A stretch of 48,253 bases of DNA from Azoarcus sp. L1K30 (GTDB taxonomy: Bacteria > Pseudomonadota > Gammaproteobacteria > Burkholderiales > Rhodocyclaceae), in NCBI RefSeq assembly GCF_018122735.1, contig NZ_JAGRRD010000001.1, positions 3,094,837 to 3,143,089 of the forward strand, given 5' to 3'. The notes under the pieces are model-generated. The model did no database searches. It was not told the origin of the DNA and was given only the letters and a program-made list of their open reading frames with translations. The translations under genes were made by a program, and so were the position numbers. This document shows, in pieces, positions 9,434 to 17,926 of the stretch (its first letter is position 1; each line of letters begins with the position of its first letter).

Positions 9434-10342
9434 TCAGCCCCGATACCCCTTCGGGCTCACGCCAGTCATCCGCCTGAACGTCGCCGAGAAATGGCTCAGG
9501 TTCTTGAACCCGCAGCGACGGGCGATCTCCGCCACCGGCAGGCTTTGCTCTTCGCGCAGCAGCACCCTCGCCCGCTCCAGCCGCTGCGACAGCACATAGT
9601 GGTAAGGCGTCTGTCCGACGGTATCGCGGAATGCACGCAGAAAATGGTCTTTGGAGATGCAGGCGAGATCGGCCAGGTCCTGTAGCCGGATGTCTTCGTG
9701 CAGACGCTCATGGATGAGCGCGGTAATCCGCTTCAGCACGCTCTGGCGCAGCTGGTTGCCGCCAGCGCCGCGCTCCAGCACGCGCTCGCAATCGGCGCGG
9801 CGTTCCCGGCTGTAGTGCGTCACGAGGTGACGGATCAACAGGCTCTGGATCTGGTCGAGCACCAGGGTTTCCAGACGTGTGCCATGCCCTGCCGCGGGTG
9901 GCGCCTCGCTCGTGAGCATGCGAAAGAAGCCATCGAGCCAGCTGTCGTTGACTGCGAAGAAGTCGTCGATCTCCGGGCACGCATCGCACTCCAGCGTATC
10001 GCGGGCAAAACCATCGAGCATGGCCTGCGGCAGGTAGAGGTGGATCACCTGCGTATTGCCGCCCAGGCGCCAGTCCGATTCGGAATCCCGCGGCATGAAA
10101 GTCACCGATCCAACCCGTGAGCGAAAGCCGGTGACCATGCCTTGTTGCAGGCGCTCGACGTCGGTATTGCCGGACAGGTGATAGACCAGCACGTGTTCCG
10201 CGTTGCGGCGCAATTGTGATTCGCCTGCCGGATGATTCCAGCGCGCACCGAAGATCGCGCCATTGTGGCCTTCCATCACATAGTCAGGCCCCGAACTGGT
10301 GGCGTGAGCAATGAGTTGAGGGGTCGATACGAGCGCGCCCAT
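9434..10342 (-). CDS. AraC family transcriptional regulator
   Basis: A 302-residue regulator. The C-terminal third contains the double helix-turn-helix of the AraC/XylS family: LQDLADLACISKDHFLRAFRD, then VAEIARRCGFKNLSHFSATF and RMTGVSPKGYRG. The N-terminal part would be a cupin-like effector or dimerisation domain. The start ATG at 10342 follows GAGGAGACAT on the minus strand. It is transcribed divergently from the SDR at 10536 across 193 bp, so that dehydrogenase is the most likely target. No operator repeats were resolved. Confidence 0.85.
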   Translation of the reverse strand: MGALVSTPQLIAHATSSGPDYVMEGHNGAIFGARWNHPAGESQLRRNAEHVLVYHLSGNTDVERLQQGMVTGFRSRVGSVTFMPRDSESDWRLGGNTQVIHLYLPQAMLDGFARDTLECDACPEIDDFFAVNDSWLDGFFRMLTSEAPPAAGHGTRLETLVLDQIQSLLIRHLVTHYSRERRADCERVLERGAGGNQLRQSVLKRITALIHERLHEDIRLQDLADLACISKDHFLRAFRDTVGQTPYHYVLSQRLERARVLLREEQSLPVAEIARRCGFKNLSHFSATFRRMTGVSPKGYRG

Positions 10343-10535
10343 CTATGTCTCCTCTGTATGGGTACTGCTTTTCTTATGCAAGCCATTGTAGGCGCGTCGT
10401 TTTTCCAAATACAGGGCAGGACTTTGCAGATATCGCGAAAGTTATCCTCCGCCACGCGCGCCGGATCGCCAGCGGGCTAGAGTGCTCGGCACCAGGGCGC
10501 CCCGCACGAGGGCCGCCACACAACAGGAGACAGAC

Positions 10536-11297
10536 ATGCAGGGACTGCTCGCACAACGCGTAGTGATCGTCACCGGGGCCGGATCAGGCATCGGCCGCGC
10601 CGCGGCCGAGGTGATGGCGCGCGAAGGCGCCATCGTGATCGCCAGCGACCTCAAGCTCGCCAGCGCAGAAGAGACGGCGCAGCACATCAGCGCGAGCGGC
10701 GGCCGTGCCATAGCCATCGGCACCGACGTCTCGAAGCTGGACGAGCTCGATGCGCTGCACGATTTCACCATCAAGGAGTTCGGTCGCCTCGACGGCGCAT
10801 TCAATAATGCCGGCATACCGGGGCCCGGCGCGGCACTCGCCGATCACGACGAAGCCGCCTTCGACACCCTTGTCGCGATCAACCTCAAAGCGGTGTGGTA
10901 CGGCATGAAGCGCCAGATCGAACTCATGTTGCCGCGCGGCGGTGGTGCCATCGTGAACACCGCCTCGGTAGGCGGCATCGTCGGCAAACCAGGGTTGTCG
11001 GTCTATTGCGCCACCAAGCACGCGGTGATCGGCCTGACCAAGACCGCCGCCCTCGAATACGGCAGCCGCGGCGTGCGGGTCAATGCAGTATGCCCGGGCG
11101 TTATCCGCACCCCGATGGTGGACATGGTGATTGCCGCCCAGCCCGACACCGCCTCGGAATGGGACAAATTGCAGCCGATCGGCCGTATGGGCACCTCGGA
11201 AGAGATTGGCGAGGCCGTGGCGTGGCTGATGTCGCCGCGCGCCTCGCTGGTGCACGGCCATGCACTGGTGGCCGACGGCGGACTGACCGTCGCCTGA
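10536..11297 (+). CDS. Short-chain dehydrogenase/reductase (SDR)
   Basis: A 253-residue classical SDR with TGAGSGIG at about residues 13-20, NNAG in FNNAGIPGPG, catalytic Ser in NTASVGG, YCATK as the catalytic Tyr-Lys pair and the PG motif CPGVIRTPM. It has the length and order of FabG-like dehydrogenases that act on secondary alcohols or 3-oxoacyl substrates. ATG 10536 is preceded by CAGGAGA. It stands alone, is followed by a strong terminator, and is probably activated by the divergent AraC regulator. The substrate cannot be assigned. Confidence 0.85.
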   Translation: MQGLLAQRVVIVTGAGSGIGRAAAEVMAREGAIVIASDLKLASAEETAQHISASGGRAIAIGTDVSKLDELDALHDFTIKEFGRLDGAFNNAGIPGPGAALADHDEAAFDTLVAINLKAVWYGMKRQIELMLPRGGGAIVNTASVGGIVGKPGLSVYCATKHAVIGLTKTAALEYGSRGVRVNAVCPGVIRTPMVDMVIAAQPDTASEWDKLQPIGRMGTSEEIGEAVAWLMSPRASLVHGHALVADGGLTVA

Positions 11298-11330
11298 ACA
11301 CTGAACAGGGGAAATGGTGCCCCTCCTCTT

Positions 11331-11357
11331 TGCCCGGCCCCGCGCCGGGCATTTTTT
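11331..11357 (+). terminator. Rho-independent terminator after the SDR gene
   Basis: A perfect 8-bp GC-rich stem (TGCCCGGC / GCCGGGCA), a 5-base loop and six Ts, starting 33 bases after the SDR stop codon. Confidence 0.85.
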
Positions 11358-11439
11358 CACTCAAGCGGACCTGTTCAATTGTTGGCGCATCCAATGATTG
11401 TGCTTGCTATTAAATAGTGTCCTACATAAACTGCCGCAC

Positions 11440-11910
11440 ATGAACTCGACGCCCACCCTGCAAGCAACGACCACCACCGACTTCTCGCTTCGGCTCGACG
11501 ATCAGCTGTGCTTTGCGCTGTACTCGGCCAGCCTGGCGATGAACAAGGTCTACCGGAAGGCGCTCGCCCCGCTGGGGCTGACCTATCCGCAGTATCTGGT
11601 GATGATGGTGCTGTGGGAAAAGGGTGAGCAGATCGTGTCCGAGATCGGCGAACAGCTGGCGCTCGACTCCGCCACGCTGACACCGCTGCTCAAGCGCCTC
11701 GAAGCGGCCGGACTGGTGTCGCGCGCACGGGCACGGGCCGATGAACGCCAGGTCATTGTCACGCTGAGCCCGGCAGGGCAGGCACTGAGGCACCAGGCCA
11801 GGGGCATTCCCGCCGACGTGCTGTGCGCCACTGGCTGCACGCCCGCGCGCCTCGGGATACTCAAGGCTGAACTCGAAACCCTGCGCGATCACCTACTGCA
11901 AGCGGGCTGA
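11440..11910 (+). CDS. ohrR: OhrR-type MarR family peroxide-sensing repressor
   Basis: A 156-residue MarR protein with a central winged helix ([27 protein letters not shown], wing [11 protein letters not shown]). The N-terminal segment [11 protein letters not shown] places a conserved Cys at residue 24, the peroxide-reactive cysteine of OhrR; nearby Tyr residues (YRK, TYPQYL) match the oxidation relay. It lies 135 bp upstream of ohr on the same strand, the usual arrangement of an organic-hydroperoxide repressor and its target. ATG 11440 fits the family length; an in-frame TTG occurs upstream at 11398. Confidence 0.85.
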   Translation: MNSTPTLQATTTTDFSLRLDDQLCFALYSASLAMNKVYRKALAPLGLTYPQYLVMMVLWEKGEQIVSEIGEQLALDSATLTPLLKRLEAAGLVSRARARADERQVIVTLSPAGQALRHQARGIPADVLCATGCTPARLGILKAELETLRDHLLQAG

Positions 11911-11949
11911 GCATGCGCAGACACGCCTGACCCCAAAGCCTACACCATA

Positions 11950-11973
11950 TTAATCGCACACGATTTAATCGCA
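11950..11973. promoter_or_regulatory. Candidate OhrR operator upstream of ohr
   Basis: The sequence TTAATCGCA occurs at 11950-11958 and again at 11965-11973, spaced 15 bases start to start, with the short palindrome GATTTAATC at 11962-11970. The AT-rich, repeated layout in the ohrR-ohr gap fits an operator, but the match to known OhrR sites is only general. Confidence 0.35.
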
Positions 11974-12045
11974 ATCAATCTCTCCGGAAAGGCGACAGCC
12001 GGAGCAGAACCAACCCCAACGTCGCACCCTGACAGGAGTATCAAC

Positions 12046-12468
12046 ATGCTGGAAAAAGCCCTCTACCAAGCCCATGCAAAAGCCACCGGTGGCCGTGACG
12101 GCCGTGCCGTCAGTTCGGACGGCGTGCTCGACGTCAAGCTCACCACGCCGAAGGAACTCGGCGGCGCCGGCGGCAACGGGACCAACCCGGAGCAACTGTT
12201 TGCCGCCGGTTACTCGGCCTGCTTCATGGGGGCGATGAAATTCGTCGCCGGCAAGGAAAAGATCGCCCTGCCCAATGACTTGACCATCGAAGGCATCGTC
12301 GGCATCGGCCCCATCCCGACCGGATTCGGCATCGAGGTGGAACTGCGCATCGCCGCGCCGGGCGTCGACAAGGATGTACTGCGCGCGCTGGTCGACAAGG
12401 CTCACATCGTGTGCCCCTACTCCAACGCCACCCGCGGCAACATCAGTGTCACGCTGACGCTGGTCTGA
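12046..12468 (+). CDS. ohr: Organic hydroperoxide resistance peroxidase Ohr
   Basis: A 140-residue Ohr/OsmC family thiol peroxidase. The two redox cysteines are Cys59 (YSACF) and Cys123 ([13 protein letters not shown]), and the Ohr-type motifs [13 protein letters not shown] and [19 protein letters not shown] are present. It reduces lipid and organic hydroperoxides using lipoylated proteins or dihydrolipoamide as reductant. Start ATG 12046 follows CAGGAGT. It is probably repressed by the adjacent OhrR. Confidence 0.95.
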   Translation: MLEKALYQAHAKATGGRDGRAVSSDGVLDVKLTTPKELGGAGGNGTNPEQLFAAGYSACFMGAMKFVAGKEKIALPNDLTIEGIVGIGPIPTGFGIEVELRIAAPGVDKDVLRALVDKAHIVCPYSNATRGNISVTLTLV

Positions 12469-12716
12469 TGCACCGCTGACGCTGGCGGGGGGCCGGAACG
12501 GGCGCCCCCGTCGCGGCGGAAGCCCCTCTGCCAGGCCGCAGCGTTCGCACCGCTCAACACCCGCTTGCCCGAGCGCTGCCTGGCGGGCAATGCGGTCGCA
12601 AGCCACTTTGGATGGGGGAGGTCCAGGTTCTCCATGCAACCGATCCGGCATCCGGCCACCTGCTGCGTCAGCCAGGCACCCGTCACCCGATCGGCCTGGC
12701 AATGGGCCATCCACCC

Positions 12717-13076
12717 TCATGCCCCGCCACGGAAACACGAATACCCCCATGCCGTGCACTTGAATGGCAGGTGGTAATGCTCGTCCGGTGCGGACAGGCC
12801 GAACTCGAAGCACACAACGTCGAGAAACGGGGGGGCGGGAAGACGCTGGGACTGCGTGCGATACCAGTCCGCCACATGGAAACGCACCCGCACCCGCCCC
12901 GGCTCGAAGCGCGCCGACAGCGCGGCGGCATCGAGCGTACCGCGAGACGAGATCGTGCCATCCGCAATCGCGGCAAAAACCCCCGCGTCGCCTGCGGCGA
13001 AGTCCACCTCCACCCGCATGCCCTGCGCCACCCTGCCGCTGGCGACATCCACCACATGAATCGACATGCCCGGCAT
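12717..13076 (-). CDS. Hydroxyisourate hydrolase-like (transthyretin-fold) paralog with altered active site
   Basis: A 119-residue protein of the transthyretin/5-hydroxyisourate hydrolase family. It keeps the N-terminal HVVD (His7) and the HYHLP segment (His102). It differs from a normal enzyme at two places: the GR of the NxxGR motif is GT (residues 40-41), and the C-terminal YRGS is FRGG followed by Ala. The second HIUase in this window (C-terminal domain of 16913-17812) has all of these residues. It starts 9 bases after the permease stop, after AGGG, as the last gene of the ABC-transporter operon. It may bind or hydrolyse a related purine breakdown product, or be non-catalytic. Confidence 0.75.
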   Translation of the reverse strand: MPGMSIHVVDVASGRVAQGMRVEVDFAAGDAGVFAAIADGTISSRGTLDAAALSARFEPGRVRVRFHVADWYRTQSQRLPAPPFLDVVCFEFGLSAPDEHYHLPFKCTAWGYSCFRGGA

Positions 13077-13085
13077 GGCGCGGCC

Positions 13086-13904
13086 CTATCGCATCTGGCG
13101 GGTCAGGCCCGCGGTGCGCTCGGCGATGATCATCAGTCCGAGCGTGAGCATGACGATCACGCCGGACGCCGCAGCCGTACGCACGTCGAGGTTGGATTCG
13201 ATCTGCTGCCACAGGTGAATCGGCAACACCTCGGTGCGCTCGTCGGCGAGAAACAGCGAAACCGGCACGTTGTCGAACGAAGCCATGAACGCCAGAAAGG
13301 CACCGGCCGCGATCCCCTTCGCAATCAGCGGCAGGGTGACGCGGCGAAAGGTCGTCCATTCGCTCGCCCCCAGGCTGCGCGAGGCATCGAGCAGGGCGGG
13401 GTCGAGTTGTGTCATCGCGGCAATCGTGGTGCGCAGCACGAAGGGCACGCATACGATGGTATGCCCCAGCACCAGAAAGGTGACGCTCGGCCGGAACCCC
13501 ATCTGATTGACGAAAATCAGGCCCGCGAAACCGAAGGCGAGTGCCGGCAGCAACAGCGGCGACATGAACAGCACATCGCAGGCCCGTATCCACGGGTGGC
13601 GGCTGCGTGCCATCGCAATCGAGGCCGGCGTCCCGAGCAGTACGCACAGCAGCGTCGTACATACCGCGATCTGCAGGCTGTTCCATGCCGCACGCTGCAT
13701 CTGGTCGGCATCGAGCAGGGCTTCGTACCAGCGTAACGAGAAGCCCGTGGGGGGAAAGCGCAGCGATTCGCTGTCGGTAAACGACGTGATCAGGATCACC
13801 AGCGTGGGGGCAACCAGAAAGATCAGGGCCACCGCGGCCAGCAGGCCGAACACCAGCCGCAGCGACACGGCCTCCCAGTCCGGACGAGCGCGTGGATCAG
13901 ACAT
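13086..13904 (-). CDS. ABC transporter permease (PotC-like)
   Basis: A 272-residue inner-membrane permease with about six helices and the EAA loop segment LDASRSLGASEWTTFRRVTL followed by PLIAKG, which contacts the ATPase. It matches the second permease of spermidine/putrescine-type importers. The start at 13904 is chosen because a full AGGAGG lies 10 bases upstream; it overlaps the upstream permease stop by 8 bases. An upstream in-frame codon at 13931 would give a longer, less hydrophobic N-terminus. Confidence 0.88.
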   Translation of the reverse strand: MSDPRARPDWEAVSLRLVFGLLAAVALIFLVAPTLVILITSFTDSESLRFPPTGFSLRWYEALLDADQMQRAAWNSLQIAVCTTLLCVLLGTPASIAMARSRHPWIRACDVLFMSPLLLPALAFGFAGLIFVNQMGFRPSVTFLVLGHTIVCVPFVLRTTIAAMTQLDPALLDASRSLGASEWTTFRRVTLPLIAKGIAAGAFLAFMASFDNVPVSLFLADERTEVLPIHLWQQIESNLDVRTAAASGVIVMLTLGLMIIAERTAGLTRQMR

Positions 13905-14730
13905 GTTTCTCGAACCTCCTGCCAAAACCATTGAGCACGGCCACGACCACCAGTACCGCCACCATGAAGATCACCGAGATCGCCGCAGCGAACGGCCAGT
14001 TGTTGGCACCGACCGCCTGCTGGTAGATGAACAGCGGCATGTAGATCAGGCGCGCACCGCCGATCAGCGTCTGGGTGACGAAGGCGGTGATCGACGCGGC
14101 ATAGGTCAGGATGCAGCCGGCAATGATGCCGGGCATCGACAGCGGCACGGCCACGCGCCACAGCGTACGCCACTGGCCCGCACCGAGTGCCTGCGAGGCG
14201 TCGAACAGATTGCTGTCGATGCGCGACAGCACGGTCAGGATTGGCAATACCATCAAGGGCATCTGCACCTGGGCAAGCACGATGATGACGCCCGCCTCCG
14301 AGTACAGCAGTCGCAAGGGCTCATCGGCCAGCCCCAGTCCAAGCACGATCTGGTTCAGAAGGCCGTGCCGGCCAAGGATGACGATCCACGAGAACGTGCG
14401 CACCACCACGCTGGTGAGAATGGGCAACACCACCAGGAAGATCAGCACGCTTTGCCAGCGCACATGGGCACGGGCGCAGATCCACGCGACCGGAAAACCG
14501 AACAGCAGACACACCAGCGTCGCCTTCACGCCCAGCCACAAGGTGTCGAACAGGATGGAGGCATTGAAGCGATCGCCCACGAACGCCGCGTAGTGGCCGA
14601 TGGTGGCCACGCCACCGTCTGGCCCGGCGGCAAGCGACAATGCGACGAGCACGCACAGCGGCGCCACAAAGCACACCGCAAACAGCGCGGTCAGCGGCAG
14701 CGTGAGCCGCGTCGTCGATGCAGTGCTCAT
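13897..14730 (-). CDS. ABC transporter permease (PotB-like)
   Basis: A 277-residue permease with six predicted membrane helices. The coupling loop reads LFDASQALGAGQWRTLWRVA followed by VPLSMPG, the EAA motif of binding-protein-dependent importers. It is the first permease in the operon, starting 15 bases after the binding-protein stop and overlapping the second permease by 8 bases. Together the two would form the heterodimeric channel of a PotABCD-type importer. Confidence 0.88.
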   Translation of the reverse strand: MSTASTTRLTLPLTALFAVCFVAPLCVLVALSLAAGPDGGVATIGHYAAFVGDRFNASILFDTLWLGVKATLVCLLFGFPVAWICARAHVRWQSVLIFLVVLPILTSVVVRTFSWIVILGRHGLLNQIVLGLGLADEPLRLLYSEAGVIIVLAQVQMPLMVLPILTVLSRIDSNLFDASQALGAGQWRTLWRVAVPLSMPGIIAGCILTYAASITAFVTQTLIGGARLIYMPLFIYQQAVGANNWPFAAAISVIFMVAVLVVVAVLNGFGRRFEKHV

Positions 14731-14745
14731 CGTCCAGGCCTCCGG

Positions 14746-15801
14746 TCAGGCGCGAATCTCGCGGTTGAAGCGGTCGATCAGCGCGCTGCGCTGCGGGTTG
14801 AGCGCCGCCCAGTCCAGCCCGCGGATTTTCTCCAGATCGGCCTGAGTGCGCGCAATGGTCTGCGTCATCGCACCCTGCAACGCCACCTTGCCGTTGGTGG
14901 GAATGACGTCGTAGGGCGGCTTCATCATCGCCGCCTGCACCGCGGCATCGAGGTGCGTGTCGATGTAGCGCGTGGCCAGCTCGGGCACCCTGGAGCCCGC
15001 CACCACATGCATGCTGGTCTGCCAGCCGACCGGCCCCGTCTCCGGCACCACGAACTCCACCGGCACGCCCTTACCCTTCAGCGTCTGCACGAAGTTGAAG
15101 TTGTAGGGCGCAATATCCACCTGCTCCTGCTGCCACAGCGTGGCGTAGGCCCCGAGGTTGGCCGCGATCGCCCCCACCGACGGCAGCAGCTCGCGCAGCG
15201 CCTTGAAGGCGGGGCCGAAATCGGCGTCCGTTCCGCCCTTGATGCGGTTGAGCTCGGCGAGGAAGGCGATGCCCAGCTGGCTGTTGAGCGCGGTCAGCCC
15301 CACCCTGCCCTTGTAGCGCGGGTCCCACAGATCCTCCCAGCGCGTGGGCGGCGTCTTCACCCGCTCGGGGTTGTAGGCGATGCCGATCACCTGCATCGAG
15401 ATCTTCGGGCCCCACTTGTCCTGAAAGGCCGGCAGCAGCTCGCCGTAGTGCGGCGACTTCGCCACCGGATACTCCATGATCAAGCCCTGCTTGACCGCAT
15501 CGAGTACCTGCGGCGAATCGAAGATCGCCACGTCGAACGGCGGCGTCCCACCCTTTGCGGCCTCGAGCCGCGAAATCTGGTCGGTGCCGAGAATGATCGA
15601 CTGCACCACCGAGGCATCGATCCCCTTCATGAACGCGGGCTTCAGGATGTTGCGATGCGCTTCGTTCCAGGTGCCCGGAAAGGTGGCGGCAACCAGTTCC
15701 TCGCCAGCGGCACGGGCGAGGCCCGGCAGCAAGGCCCCCAGACCCAGCGCACTGCCTGCCATGAGGAAGTCCCTGCGGGAGAATGCATTTCGGCTATTCA
15801 T
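14746..15801 (-). CDS. ABC transporter periplasmic substrate-binding protein (PotD-like), Tat-exported
   Basis: A 351-residue extracellular binding protein of the spermidine/putrescine family. The N-terminus SRRDFLMAGSALGLGALLPG carries a twin-arginine export signal cleaved after ARA. Family features include ATFPGTWNEAHRNI, FDVAIFDSPQVLDAV, GIAYNPERVKTPPTRWEDLWDP and YNFNF. The Tat signal suggests folding before export. Since the operon begins with urate-pathway enzymes, the ligand may be a purine catabolite or ureide, not a polyamine; this is inference. It starts 23 bases after the ATPase stop. Confidence 0.88.
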   Translation of the reverse strand: MNSRNAFSRRDFLMAGSALGLGALLPGLARAAGEELVAATFPGTWNEAHRNILKPAFMKGIDASVVQSIILGTDQISRLEAAKGGTPPFDVAIFDSPQVLDAVKQGLIMEYPVAKSPHYGELLPAFQDKWGPKISMQVIGIAYNPERVKTPPTRWEDLWDPRYKGRVGLTALNSQLGIAFLAELNRIKGGTDADFGPAFKALRELLPSVGAIAANLGAYATLWQQEQVDIAPYNFNFVQTLKGKGVPVEFVVPETGPVGWQTSMHVVAGSRVPELATRYIDTHLDAAVQAAMMKPPYDVIPTNGKVALQGAMTQTIARTQADLEKIRGLDWAALNPQRSALIDRFNREIRA

Positions 15802-15824
15802 GATGGTTCACTCCAATGTGTGGG

Positions 15825-16910
15825 TCAGACGGGAAATGCGCGATATCCGGCTGGCGGCACCGGTGCGGCGAAAATGCGTGTACCTGAAAGCAGGAATTCG
15901 TCGCCGCGCTTGCGCGGCACGCTCACCTTGATGTCCGTGCCGTCGCCGACGGCGATGTCGTAGAGCACCTGGGGCCCGAGCGGCATCACCGCCTTGATGA
16001 CGCCGGTAATGGCGTTGTCCAGCGGCGCGGTCTGCAGCGTCAGGTGTTCGGGCCGGATGCTGACCTGCACCTGCGCGCCGGTCGCCAGACGGCTGCCTTC
16101 GGCCAGGGCGATGCGTTCTCCACAGGCCAGCGTCACCTGCTGCCCCGCCCCCGCCATCTCGCCCGCAATCCCCGGCAGCACGTTGGTGGAACCGACGAAC
16201 TGGTTCACGAACAGCGTCTCCGGACGGTCGTAGATGTCGGTGGGCGAGGCGATCTGTTCGATCCGCCCGCGGCTCATCACCGCCACCCTGTCGGCCATCG
16301 ACAAGGCTTCTTCCTGATCATGGGTCACCAGCACCGTGGTGATGCCGTATTCGCGTTGCAGGCGCTTGACCTCGATCTGCATGTCAAGGCGCAGGTTCTT
16401 GTCGAGGGCGCCGAAAGGCTCGTCCAGCAGCAGGATCTTGGGGTCGACCGCGAGGCAGCGCGCCAGCGCAATGCGCTGCTGCTGGCCACCGGAAAGCTGG
16501 CGCGGATACCGCTCGGCAAACTCGCCCATGTGCACCAGGTCCAGCATCTCGTCGACACGGGTCTTGAGCCGCGCCGCCGGCACCCGCTGCACCTCCAGAC
16601 CATAGGCAATGTTCTGCCGGATCGTCATGTGCGGAAACAGCGCGTAGTTCTGGAACACGATGCCCACGCCGCGCTTGTTGGGCGGCAGGTGATCGACAGC
16701 CTCGCCATCGAAAAACACCTTGCCTTCGGTCTGCGGCATGAAGCCGGAGATGATTCGCAAGAGCGTCGACTTGCCGCAGCCCGACGGCCCGAGCAGGGCG
16801 ACAAGCTCGCCCGCGCCGATTTTCAGGTCGATGTCACGCACGGCCACATAGTCGCCGAAGCGCTGGGTAATGCCCGCCAGGTGAAGCTCGTGTCCGCGTC
16901 TGCTTTCCAT
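15825..16910 (-). CDS. ABC transporter ATP-binding protein (PotA-like)
   Basis: A 361-residue ATPase. Walker A GPSGCGKST at 41-49, Q-loop VFQNYALFPHMT near 86-97, signature LSGGQQQR at 139-146, Walker B LLLDEP at 160-165, D-loop GALD, and switch His in VTHDQEEA. The C-terminal 120 residues form a TOBE-type regulatory domain (SIRPEHL). It energises the importer formed with the next three genes. ATG 16910 is only 2 bases from the stop of the OHCU/HIUase gene, so the two are translationally coupled. Confidence 0.9.
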   Translation of the reverse strand: MESRRGHELHLAGITQRFGDYVAVRDIDLKIGAGELVALLGPSGCGKSTLLRIISGFMPQTEGKVFFDGEAVDHLPPNKRGVGIVFQNYALFPHMTIRQNIAYGLEVQRVPAARLKTRVDEMLDLVHMGEFAERYPRQLSGGQQQRIALARCLAVDPKILLLDEPFGALDKNLRLDMQIEVKRLQREYGITTVLVTHDQEEALSMADRVAVMSRGRIEQIASPTDIYDRPETLFVNQFVGSTNVLPGIAGEMAGAGQQVTLACGERIALAEGSRLATGAQVQVSIRPEHLTLQTAPLDNAITGVIKAVMPLGPQVLYDIAVGDGTDIKVSVPRKRGDEFLLSGTRIFAAPVPPAGYRAFPV

Positions 16911-16912
16911 GC

Positions 16913-17812
16913 TCAACTGCCCCGATAGGTCGAATAACTGAACGGTGTGCACACCAGGGGCACATGGTAGTGTCGGTCCGGTGCGCCGATGACGAATCGC
17001 ACCGGCACCACGTCGAGGAAGTCTGCGGTGCTCGCACCACCGTGCTGGCGGCGGAAATAGTCGCCCACCTTGAACTCGAGCTGATAGGTGCCGGCCCGCA
17101 TGGCAGCATCTACCAGGATCGGCTGATCGGTACGCCCGGCGGCATTGGTGCTGCCGCTGCCGAGCAGGCGCCACGCGTCGCCGTCCTGCCCCAGCAGATC
17201 GTAGCCGACCCCGCAGGCCGCCTGCCCGCTCACGGTGTCGAGCACATGGGTACTGAGCCAGCCGCAGGCGATGCCGAAGCGCTTGGCCAGCCGGCCGCGC
17301 ACGACCTCGCCGATCTGCGCCAGGGCGATGCCCATCTCCACCGTCGGCGGGTTGTCCAGGCGCCGCGTCATCTCATCGAAGATCGACACCAGATCAGGGT
17401 GCAGGCGCAGTGCGGTGATGAAGGGATAGCCGAAGCGTTCGCGGTAGGCGCGGTTGAGTTCGGTCAGCCGTGCCAGCTCGGCAGCCTGCAGGCGCGTCAG
17501 GCCGAGGCGCGCCTGCTCCAGGCTCGAATCGTCGGTCATCTCGCCGGCCAGCGCCTCGCGCCCGGCCAACTCGGGGTGGCCGCGCAGCAGGTGCAGGCGC
17601 TCGTCCAGCGTGGCGGCATGCATCGCCGCCTGCAGCGCGGCATGCAGCGACCACACCGAGGCAAAGGGCCGCGCCGCCGCGGCCCGTTCGACGACCCAGG
17701 GCGAATGCTCGACCACCTCACCCAGCACCGCCACGAAGCCCGCAGCCGGCAAGGCATTGATCTGCTCGAGCGCAAGGCTGGATGGAAGCGGACGGGCGTC
17801 GGTCTGGTGCAT
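16913..17812 (-). CDS. OHCU decarboxylase / 5-hydroxyisourate hydrolase fusion
   Basis: A 299-residue bifunctional protein. Residues 1-175 are 2-oxo-4-hydroxy-4-carboxy-5-ureidoimidazoline decarboxylase (UraD): RGHPELAG with the catalytic His near 79, SLEQARLGL and RFGYPFI. Residues about 186-299 are 5-hydroxyisourate hydrolase (UraH): STHVLD, NAAGRTD, RHYHVPL and the C-terminal YSTYRGS. These two steps convert the uricase product to S-allantoin, so a fusion makes pathway sense. ATG 17812 is chosen over an upstream in-frame codon at 17875. It heads a six-gene minus-strand operon and is divergent from a LysR gene. No uricase is visible in the window. Confidence 0.92.
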   Translation of the reverse strand: MHQTDARPLPSSLALEQINALPAAGFVAVLGEVVEHSPWVVERAAAARPFASVWSLHAALQAAMHAATLDERLHLLRGHPELAGREALAGEMTDDSSLEQARLGLTRLQAAELARLTELNRAYRERFGYPFITALRLHPDLVSIFDEMTRRLDNPPTVEMGIALAQIGEVVRGRLAKRFGIACGWLSTHVLDTVSGQAACGVGYDLLGQDGDAWRLLGSGSTNAAGRTDQPILVDAAMRAGTYQLEFKVGDYFRRQHGGASTADFLDVVPVRFVIGAPDRHYHVPLVCTPFSYSTYRGS

Positions 17813-17926
17813 GGTGCGCTGCCGTAGAAGTCGGTGACAACTGCAGTCTGGCGTACCCCGGGTATTGCCGTCCATCGCAGAATAAGCAAGTATGTGTTGC
17901 CAAAATTAGCATGGACGACACCTGTC

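Noticed and set aside
12565-12777. Plus-strand 70-codon frame after ohr
   Set aside because: It overlaps the end of the HIUase-like gene, has no ribosome site and no recognisable content. The 12469-12716 gap is better called non-coding.
13507-15963. Plus-strand open frame of 818 codons over the ABC transporter genes
   Set aside because: It is antisense to the PotB/PotC/PotD-like genes, all of which carry diagnostic motifs on the other strand.
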